Source: Bidens hawaiensis (Eukaryota; Streptophyta; Magnoliopsida; Asterales; Asteraceae). Taken from it: DNA of 64,000 nt. A program made the translations under genes and the position numbers. The stretch's first letter is position 1. The number at the start of each line of letters is the position of its first letter. Below, piece by piece: positions 55,541 to 64,000 of the stretch. The notes under the pieces were generated by a model, which saw only the letters and a list, made by a program, of their open reading frames with translations, did not search any database and had not been told where the DNA came from. The stretch spans positions 1 through 64,000 of the forward strand of contig JAIQDT010009185.1 of the NCBI GenBank assembly GCA_021521415.1, read 5' to 3'.

Positions 55541-56166
55541 GTTGAGGACGTTTACTTGGCTGTTTATTTGTATGTGTGTATCATTAACCGCTTTGTTCGG
55601 CCTATTCCGCAGTTCCGTTGGTACCATTAGTTGAACACGGGAGACCTATCGTTTACGGTTTTCTTGTTTTACACTTGCACAGATGTTTCTCGTTTTTATG
55701 CTCAATTGGGAGCATGGATTGAACTATGATCTATGAACTATCTTAGGCTTGATCACAATCTGATTACACCCTTGTTAAACTCTAGACATACACGTGTTGC
55801 GCGCAGATTTATTATTATCTATGATTATCTATGATTATCTATTAAACTTGATTTCTCACCAGCACGCAAGTGTTTGACGTTTATTTTAACACATGTTCAG
55901 GGTTGCAGTAGCTGTTTTGGGAGCTTAAGGACACGTAGGAAGTTCTTTATTTTGGACCTAGATTAAAATGTATCAAGACAAGTTTTGCTGTTCGAATATT
56001 ATGATTTATAATATATTGATTTATGTTGGTTTATTTATATCTTATGTATACGTTGCGCATGCGTGAATGAATATATTTATTAAATATTGACACCCAATAG
56101 TGTCACGAGTAATGAAACAATATGTGGCGCCCCGATGTATAATCCGCCTTTGGTCGGGGTGTTACA
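55541..56166 (+). repeat. Truncated terminal LTR of inner chromovirus
   Basis: 626 bp corresponding to the last third of the LTR (from 51723 in the middle LTR). It lacks U3 and the TATA box, and ends GTGTTACA followed by the TSD GATCT. Confidence 0.92.
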
Positions 56167-59100
56167 GATCTTGGCGATTTTATCTGTTGTCTCTTGAACA
56201 AGTTCGGGTCCTGTGATTTGAGTTTCACCCACTTCGCTCCAACAGATCGGGGAGCGGCACTTACGACCGTAAAGTGCTTCAAATGGGGCCATACCGATAC
56301 TGGAATGATAGCTGTTGTTATAAGAGAACTCGATCAAAGGCAGGTGTGAATCCCAATTGCCTCCAAAATCAAGAACACAAGATCGGAGCATATCCTCAAG
56401 AGTCTGAATAGTTCGCTCAGACTGTCCGTCAGTCTGGGGATGATATGCCGTACTCATGTCCAAGCGAGTTCCTAGCGCAGATTGGAGAGATTTCCAAAAG
56501 CGAGATATAAAACGGCCATCGCGATCGGATATGATGCTCAAAGGAGTACCATGGCGGCAGACAATTTCCTTGACATAAAGCTGCGCGAGTTGCTCAACAC
56601 GGTAGTTTTCACGAATGGGCAGGAAGTGAGCAGACTTAGTCAATCGATCCACTATTACCCAAATGCTATCATGTTTGCTTGCTGTCAAAGGTAACTTGGT
56701 AATAAAGTCCATCGCTACACATTCCCATTTCCACGTAGGAATTTCTGGTTGTTCGAGCAAACCAGACGGGCGTTGGTGTTCAGCTTTCACTTTAGAACAA
56801 GTCAGACATTTAGCTACGAACACAGCAATATCCTTCTTCATACCGGGCCACCAATAAGTAATGCGCAAATCCTTGTACATCTTATCAGCGCCAGGATGAA
56901 TAGAATACCGAGATTTATGCGCTTCACACAGGATATCAGCGCGAAGATTCTCATCAAAGGGAATCCAGATGCGATTGAGATAGCAGAGAATTCCACTCAG
57001 ATTAGGGACAAAGTGTGCTTCCGCGCCACACGCTAACTCGGCGCGAAGGTTACCATTACTGATGGATGCGCGCTGCGCGTCACGAATACGCGATTCAAGG
57101 TTGCTCTGAATCGGCGCGAAGTGAAGCTGCGTGCGCGGCAAAATACAGTTAAGCTGGCAGGGTTTTCGGCTGAGCGCATCGGCTACCACATTAGCCTTAC
57201 CAGGATGATACCGGATCTCACAATCGTAATCGCTGATGAGTTCGTTCCATCGGCGTTGCCTCATGTTAAGTTCCTTTTGATCAAAGATATGCTGAAGACT
57301 TTTATGGTCAGTGTAGAGGATACACTTAGTACCATAAAGGTAGTGTCTCCAGATCTTCAAGGCAAAAACAACTGCACCAAGTTCGAGGTCGTGAGTTGTA
57401 TAATTCTTTTCATGAACTTTAAGTTGCCTTGATGCGTAAGCGATAACCTTGCCTCGTTGCATAAGAACACAACCGAGACCTTGGTTGGATGCATCGCAAT
57501 ACACGACAAAATCATCATTACCCTCAGGTAGCGCAAGAACAGGAGCTTCACACAACAAACGCTTGAGCGTTAGAAAGGCTTCTTTTTGCTTCGAGCCCCA
57601 AATATATGGTTTACCTTTGTGCGTTAGGGCCGTTAAAGGCAAAGCGATCTTTGAGAAGTTCGAAATGAAACGCCGGTAATACCCAGCTAAGCCCAGAAAG
57701 GAACGGATCTCAGAAGGAGAGGATGGCGTAATCCAGTTCTTGATTGCTTCAATCTTGGATGGGTCGACATGAATACCCATCTTGTTAACAACATGACCAA
57801 GAAACTGTACTTCATCCGACCAAAATTCACACTTGGAAAGCTTAGCATAGAGTTGCTCAGCTCTAAGCTTTTGCAACACCAACCGAAGATGTTGCTCGTG
57901 CTCGGCCTTGGTCTTAGAATACACCAGAACATCATTGATAAACACAATCACGAATTTATCCAAGAAAGGCCTACACACCCGATTCATTAGATCCATGAAA
58001 ACGGCGGGTGCGTTGGTTAAACCGAAGGACATGACCAAGAATTCAAAATGGCCTTAACGAGTTCGAAAAGCAGTCTTCGGAACATCTTCATCGCGGATGC
58101 GCAACTGGTGATAGCCAGAGCGGAGATCAATCTTCGAGAAACAAGAGGCACCTTGGAGTTGATCAAAGAGGTCGTCAATACGTGGTAAGGGATACCGGTT
58201 CTTAATGGTGAGTTTGTTCAACTCGCGGTAATCAATACACATGCGAAACGTACCATCTTTCTTTTTAACGAACAACACCGGAGCACCCCAGGGCGAAGAG
58301 CTAGGGCGAATGAATCCTTTAGCAGTCAACTCTTGAAGTTGGCTTGCCAATTCTTGCATCTCAGCGGGCGCAAGACGGTAAGGAGATTTAGCCACGGGGG
58401 AAGCACCAGGGACAAGATCAATACGGAACTCGACTTCACGAGCGGGAGGGATACCAGGAAGATCATCAGGAAAAACTTCAGGGAAATCACGCACAACAGG
58501 GATATCGCGAAGCTTCTTTTCTTCAGCAGGTTTAACCACATGGGCTAGAAATGCAACACACTTCTTCCGCATGAGTCTTTGGGCTTCGGCGCAAGACATA
58601 AGTTTAAGACCACTGGAGGGTTTTTCGCCGTAGATATGAAGATCACCATTTTCTCGAGGTATGCGAATCAACTTCTTGGCGCAAATAACTTCGGCGCGAT
58701 TATGCGAAAGCCAGTCCATACCAATGATAACATCAAAGCTTCCAAGAGGCATAGGAATGAGGTCAATCAGAAAATCGTTTTCGTTAAGGTTCAGCGTGCA
58801 ATCTTTAATCACAGAGTTAATTAAAACAGTTTCACCATTAGCCAATTCAACTGAAAAATCTTCTTTTAAATCGTTGCGCGGTCGCGCAAGCTTCTGCTCG
58901 AAGGCGCGAGAGATAAAACTTCGATCGGCGCCAGTATCAAAAAGTACAGAAGCATAAAATCCGTTAAGCAAAAATGTACCATTAACTACGTCATTATTCG
59001 CTTGCGCTTGGTGCGCGGTTATGTTAAAATCTCGTCCACGCGTTACTTGATTCGAAATCTGGTTCACCGGATTCGCTTGCGTAATCTGAACTTGTAGTCT

Positions 59101-60420
59101 CGGGCACGCGTTCCGGAAATGACTGGGATCACCGCAGTTAAAGCACGATCTGGGTCGTGGGTTTTGGTAGGTTGGTTGTGGGTTCTGCGGGTAGACTGGT
59201 GGTGTTGGCGCAATTGGATTGGCGGGAAGGACTCTACAGTTCTCAGCAGTGTGACCAGTACGGCCACATCGGGTACAAAGTCGACACGGGGTTTGGGTTG
59301 GGTGGTGAAATCTACAGGTTGGGCAAAAGGGATGGTTTCCTGTGTAAGGTTTCTTAGGAGGCGGGGCAGGGAGTGCCGGATTGGTTAAGGCATAGTTGTG
59401 GGCTATAGGAGGTGTTGGGTAGGCTGATAGTGGGTTAGGCGCGTAAACTGGGGGTTGATAAATGGGTTGCTGGACGATGGGCGGGTTGGTAAGCGCATAG
59501 GCCTTGCGCCTGCGCTTGAGGTTGTTACGGTTTGAGGGTTCGGGTTTGGTTTCTGTTGGTTCAGGGGCAGTCTTGGTGGGTTTGGTCTTCTCAGATCCCC
59601 GCAGGAACAGGGTTCCTGCTCTGACATGGTTGTCGCTGAGCACAGCGGCCAACTCGATGGCGTCAGAGAGGGTTACTGGGTTTCTGGCCCATACAGAATC
59701 TTGAATTTCCATGGGGAGACCCCCAAGGAATTTCTCGATTGCTCGGCGTGAAGGGGTAACAAGGTGAGGGACCAGTAAGCTTAGCTCGTGGAAGCGCGTC
59801 GCGTACTCGCGCGCTTCACCGCTGTATTGCTTCAAGTTCCAGAATTCTTCCTCCAGGCGCTTAACTTCGTTGGGAGGGCAGAATTCTCGCGTAAGAATTT
59901 CCTTGAATTCCTCCCATGTCATGCTAGAAGCAGCCTCTGCGCCACGCGCATGAGCTACTCCATTCCACCATGTAAGCGCTCTGGATTCCAGGACACTGGA
60001 AGCATATAGGGTTCGTCTGTCTGAGGGGCATTGGGTGTGGAGGAAAGTGTTTTCTATTTTCTCAAGCCACTGGAGCATCACGGTGGCTCCTTCAAGACCT
60101 GTGAACTTTGGAGGGTTACCCGCATTGAAGGATTTAATGTTGTATCCGGAGGTGTTGGAATTGTTTTGGTTTAAGGCTTGGGCTATTGCGGCGGCCATTT
60201 CCTGGGAACGTTGCTGTTTACGCATGCGCGAGGCTTCTCTTCTCTGAAATCGGCGAGATAGCGGAGGCATTCTATAAAAGTTTTAATTTTAGTTAATATC
60301 TTGGTTTTAGCGCAAAGTTTTAATCTTATAAAGCTTGGTTTCACGGGGTTAGATGCTGTCAAAAGTTAAAGTAAAATAAATGACCCTAAATGCAGACTTA
60401 ATAAAGGTAACAAATTCGAA

Positions 60421-60686
60421 TCAAGAATCGACAATTCATGTATCACCATGACTTTCCGAATTCCCAATTTAAAATATACGAGCAAACGAGTATTGGAGAT
60501 TGACGATTCATGTATCACCATGACTTTTCAATCTTCAATATAAAACATACAAGAAAATGAGTATTGGAGGTTGACAATTCATGTATCACCATGACTTTTC
60601 AAGTCTCCAACCTCAGAACATAATCGTAAATGGAAATTGAAAATCACTATTCATGTATCACCATGACTTTTCGGATTTTTAATCCC
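60421..60686 (-). other. Leader stem-loop block of outer chromovirus
   Basis: Minus-strand counterpart of 45401-45666. All four conserved hairpin cores are present. In unit 3 the right arm has TCAATCTCCAA instead of TCGATCTCCAA, which turns a T-G wobble into a T-A pair. In unit 1 one wobble becomes a pair while one pair becomes A-C. Confidence 0.65.
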
Positions 60687-60924
60687 AACAAACGAATATG
60701 TAAGAAAAATCAATAAAAATCGAAATTCAACAAAAATCGAAATATCGCGAAATAAAACATAAAATCATATACTGCGCAAGTGCGAGCATATTTATAAATA
60801 ACGAGTAATTAACAATAAGCGCGCAAACATGAGATTTCTCTCATGCGCAAGAAGGGACTCTTAGGTATTCTAGGCCGTTACGTCTAACCACCTATCCTAA
60901 AGTCAACGAGCTCTGATACCAATC

Positions 60925-62871
60925 TGTAACACCCCGACCAAAGGCGGATTATACATCGGGGCGCCACATATTGTTTCATTACTCGAGACACTATTGGGTG
61001 TCAATATTTAATAAATATATTCATTCACGCATGCGCAACGTATACATAAGATATAAATAAACCAACATAAATCAATATATTATAAATCAAAATATTTGAA
61101 CAGAAATAACTTGTCTTGATACATTTTAATCTAGGTCCAAAATAAAGAAACTTCCTATGTGTCCACAAGCTCCAAAACAGCTACTGCAAACCTGAACATG
61201 TGTTAAAATAAACGTCAAACACTTGCGTGTTGGTGAGAAATCAAGTTTAATAGATAATCATAGATAATAATAAATCTGCGCGCAACATGTGTATGTCTGG
61301 TTTTCAACAAGGGTGTAATCTGATCGGGACCAACTCTAAGAGACAAGACTGCCAGTGCTCACAATTGAGCTCACAAACAAGACTAACTGTGCATGTGTAT
61401 ACAAAAGAGAAAATCATAAACGATAGTTCTCCCGTGTTCATCTAATGGTACCATGAAAACTGCGGAATAGACCGTCCATACGGTTAATGATCCACACATA
61501 CAAATAAACAGCCAAGTCTACGTCCTCAACACATGGGATACTGCGCGACTAAAGTTCATAAACAAGTTTAAGACTCTAAGTTTTGTATGAACACATGAAC
61601 ATCCCAAAGCATTTAAAAGCAAAAAGGGATTAGGTACGAGATAACTCACTTGATAAACGATGCGGTGTAAGATATGCAAGAATCAACTCTTAAACAAGCA
61701 CAAGTTAACCTATAATTAAGATTATTGTTTTAACGATCTGTTTTAAGTCTTGATTATAAGTTAGCATAATTAATAAGTAAATTATTATATATAATATATA
61801 TATATTACCGGAAAAGCAAGGCAGAACGGAGAGGAAGACGGAGGCAGAGAGGAGGCGGCAGAGAGAGCAAGGAGAACAGGAGAGATTAAGTGTTTGTGTG
61901 TGTAGTGTTAAGAAAATAATACTATTATTTATAGGAAAACCCTAGGAAACATAAATCCAGAAAAAAAGGGAAATGGTTCCAAGACAAACAGAACAAGACA
62001 AAACAAAAGATAACAAAAGATATCAAAAGATATGGCAGCTGCAGGGGGCAAGATAAAGCTGTCAGCGAACAGTAAAAAGGCATGGGCAGTTCAGATAAAG
62101 GTACTGGTCAAGCATGGCAAAGGCAGATCTCAAAAGATAATGTCAGTCACTTTTTCTACCAACCAATGGGGTTGGTACGCATGCTGCGCCGAAAGTAACT
62201 ATTCAGACATTAGATAGGTTAGGTCAACAGCTCAGAAGATAAGACAACACAAAAGCAACGGCTAGATTAAACAGAAGAAAACTCAAAGGGTTCAGCGCGA
62301 GAAGGCTAAGGCGCGAAGGCAGACACAGAAGGTCAAGAGAAGGCAGACAAAAACAACCTTAACGCGCCGCGGAAAGAACTTCATTTCTAAGCGCGCCGCG
62401 GGAAGAATCACATTTCTTAGCGCGCCGCGGGAGGAACTAGAATTCCTAGCGCGCCGCGGGAAGAACTATAATTCTTCGCGCGTCGAGGGATGAACTACAA
62501 TTCTTGCGCGCTGCGAGAAGAGTTCATCTCGCGTATCGCTGAAACAGGTGGTCTTCACGCAGGATTCCTTGTAAGGGGTCTGGCGCGTGGAGCCGCGCAG
62601 ACAACCTTAGGCGGGAAGGAACAAAGGACAAGCAAAGAGTTAGAAGAAAAAGAGGGAAACAAGGCTTAAGGGCGGGACGGCGACAAGAGGGAAAAGAAGG
62701 CGGAAAGAGAGAAGGAGAGGGACGGGACAGCGGGAAGGAAACGAAAGGCGGGAAGGAAAATACATATTAAAAATAAAGTATAAATACTAAATAAATATTA
62801 AATCATAAAAGAAAGAGATCGGGTCAGAGAAACGGGTACCTGGGTCGGGTCGGATCAGGGCAGATGTCACA
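60925..62871 (-). repeat. 5' LTR of outer chromovirus
   Basis: 1947 bp; TATA box at 61926-61933 (complement). U3 carries the 29-bp array at 62363-62528. It appears identical to 40782-42728, indicating recent insertion. Confidence 0.92.
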
Positions 62872-63279
62872 CCGGCGACCACCGCGACACCCTGTCACCC
62901 CGCCGCTGCCTTCTACTCTTCCTCGAATCCTCCCACTTTGAAGGTAAGTTTACATTCATTGTTAAATGTTAATTGTTCTTGATTGTTAACTACTTAATTT
63001 CTAATGACAGTGTCTCTTTTATTATTTTATCGTATCCTTATTATGTAATGAACTTTGCCCGAACCATCGACCCGACCCGAACCTCAAATCGACCCGGAAT
63101 TTTTTATACCCAACTCTATGAAATTAAAACATCTAAATGTAGTGCACCACCTGAAAAAAATTCCTGGATCCGCCACTGTTAGAATTGATGAAGAAACTTA
63201 GAAAACCTTTAACTAAATCATGACAAAAGCCAAAAATATATATCAGTGCCAACCCACCTAGGCTCTAGACATTACCAAA

Positions 63280-63465
63280 TGTCTCGCCGTGTAGCTCAGT
63301 TGATTAAGGAGGCGTAAAACTTAGAATAATAACATATAGATTGTGGGTTCGAAACCGATCCTAAGATCCAATCACCTTGCCGTTGAGTGAGATTGATTTA
63401 CTTGTGATGGGTTTGGGACAGTCTGGCGTGGGGCGGTTTGCGTGCCCGGAACAACACGTTTTAGA
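63280..63465 (+). mobile_element. Probable tRNA-derived SINE
   Basis: A box TAGCTCAGTTGA (63292-63303) and B box GGTTCGAAACC (63346-63356) have pol III spacing. The sequence between them is longer than and unlike a functional tRNA. A non-tRNA body with TGGGTTTGGGACAG and GTGCCCGGAACAACACG follows. The 3' end is not certain. Confidence 0.5.
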
Positions 63466-63755
63466 ACAATAGACGTTACCAAATGAAAGTAAAATACTAC
63501 ATCTCGTCAAATAAACCATAGTACAATGTCAAAAGCTATTGACTTATCTAGGGCATCTCGTACTCATATTATATCTCAACGGTAACATATCAAGCATTTA
63601 ACACTCTAACACCCATTAGTGTCTCACGAAAACATATTAGAAGGGCACCAATGAAGACAAACATTTAACCGGATAGGTAAAGTACTAGACAGACAAATAA
63701 TACAAGGAGTCAAGGACAAAGATTTTATAACTTAAAAAAAAAGGCTAAAATATTA

Positions 63756-64000
63756 CTCCCTCCGTCCCATTATAAGTGTCCTAATTTGATTTTTCAAGTC
63801 TTTCTTGTTTAACTTTGACTGACAATATTTATGTTTGTGTTATATAATACTTGATGTAAAATATATGAATGGATTGGGTTTTAAATGTATTTTACATTGA
63901 TATAATTTTCATCAAGTATTATATGACACGAACAAAAATATTTACGGTCAATGTTGCAAAAGAAAGACTTGAAAAGTCAAACTATGACACTTATAATGGG
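63756..64000. mobile_element. Stowaway-type Tc1/mariner MITE, cut by window edge
   Basis: It starts CTCCCTCCGTCCCATTATAA after a TA dinucleotide, the classic Stowaway terminus. The two halves are inverted copies (AAGTATTATATgACAC and TTATATAATACTTGATG regions) and the complementary end CTTATAATGGG reaches position 64000. Only the last few bases should lie outside. Confidence 0.85.

Larger units (their letters stand above)
43281..56166 (+). mobile_element. Inner compound chromovirus, tandem LTR-internal-LTR-internal-LTR
   Basis: Plus-strand element of the same family, inserted in the integrase region of the outer copy. It is flanked by the target duplication GATCT (43276-43280, 56167-56171). 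Order: LTR 43281-45162, complete internal region 45163-50466, LTR 50467-52348, truncated internal region 52349-55518, 22-bp filler, LTR remnant 55541-56166. The middle LTR is followed again by TGGTATCAGAGC, which proves the tandem arrangement. Because one TSD pair encloses everything, the structure arose after insertion, most simply by unequal LTR recombination followed by a deletion. Confidence 0.92.
42763..60270 (-). pseudogene. Gag-pol of outer chromovirus, one nonsense codon and one insertion
   Basis: The reading frame starts at the ATG at 60270 ([12 protein letters not shown]) and is colinear with the intact polyprotein at 45816-50432. Gag, two zinc knuckles, protease (FDTGADRSF) and the start of RT are open to a TAA at 58054-58056, which replaces the Tyr codon (TAT) of the intact copy at the RYGHFEF motif. 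The same frame continues through RT (here FIND in place of the FIDD catalytic box, at about 57930), RNase H and most of integrase to 56172. There the plus-strand element is inserted. The remaining integrase tail, GPY/F-like region and chromodomain lie at 43275-42763. The catalytic Asp-to-Asn change is a second inactivating lesion. Confidence 0.88.
40782..62871 (-). mobile_element. Outer chromovirus (Tekay/Del-like Ty3/gypsy)
   Basis: Minus-strand element with LTRs of equal length, 1947 bp (60925-62871 as 5' LTR, 40782-42728 as 3' LTR). They look identical wherever compared. It is flanked by the 5-bp duplication CCGGC (40777-40781, 62872-62876). The primer-binding site TGGTATCAGAGC (complementary to initiator tRNA-Met) is at 60910-60921. 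The gag-pol frame carries one nonsense codon in RT and is interrupted in integrase by the plus-strand element at 43281-56166. The order of domains and the C-terminal chromodomain assign it to the chromoviruses. Confidence 0.93.
39654..63178 (+). mobile_element. hAT-like (Tip100-type ends) element, split by nested retrotransposons
   Basis: The left end starts CAGGGGCGGATCCA and the right end finishes TGGATCCGCCACTG, an inverted pair of the CAGNGGCGGA type seen in plant hAT elements. Both are flanked by the exact 8-bp duplication TTAGAATT (39646-39653 and 63179-63186), the hAT hallmark. Removing the chromovirus (40782-62871) and one CCGGC copy leaves about 1430 bp. No transposase domain is recognised. 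A GC-rich segment around the insertion point (40680-40781, 62872-62940) ends in a GTAAGT-type splice donor and could be a captured genic fragment. Confidence 0.8.

Noticed and set aside
63288..63360. tRNA gene call for the A/B-box segment
   Set aside because: No acceptor or anticodon stem pairs properly and a non-tRNA body follows, so a SINE is more likely.

Overview
This window is plant nuclear DNA. It has split genes with GT-AG introns, a plant-type acyl-CoA thioesterase, and dense nested retrotransposons and DNA transposons. The repeat families (Tekay-like chromovirus, Tat-lineage LTR element, RTE-type LINE, PIF/Harbinger ORF1) fit a eudicot. I lean to Asteraceae from general familiarity, but nothing here proves the family.

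Layout. Positions 1-3973 (minus) hold the first 11 coding exons of an acyl-CoA thioesterase paralog (gene A), cut by the left window edge. A 1.8-kb PIF/Harbinger element (4056-5850, TSD TTA) sits 82 bp upstream of its ATG and carries a frameshifted ORF1. An AT-rich intergenic stretch follows, with a Mutator-like MITE (7163-7676, 9-bp TSD). A complete 17-exon acyl-CoA thioesterase (gene B, 10704-18212, minus, 430 aa, C-terminal SKL) comes next. Its 3.4-kb second intron is a tandem-repeat array invaded by a CACTG-ended MITE and a deleted Harbinger element. Upstream of gene B lie about three 350-440-bp repeat units and a 5'-truncated RTE-like LINE (19757-22130).

Positions 27222-36508 are a young Tat-lineage LTR element (TSD AACAT). 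It keeps gag and an intact five-exon antisense gene of 910 codons but has no recognisable pol. From 39654 to 63178 there is a three-level nest. A roughly 1.43-kb hAT-like element (TSD TTAGAATT) is split by a minus-strand chromovirus (40782-62871, TSD CCGGC). That element is split in its integrase by a plus-strand chromovirus (43281-56166, TSD GATCT). The innermost element is itself compound: LTR, intact internal region, LTR, truncated internal region, LTR remnant. A tRNA-derived SINE and a Stowaway-type MITE lie at the right edge.

How the parts relate. The two thioesterase genes are a tandem duplication and the only clear host genes; B looks functional and A is diverging. The rest is transposon biology. 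The most unusual item is a row of four stem-loops in the chromovirus leader between primer-binding site and gag. Their stems differ in sequence but still pair around one conserved hairpin. The second is the pol-less Tat element that keeps an intact antisense gene.
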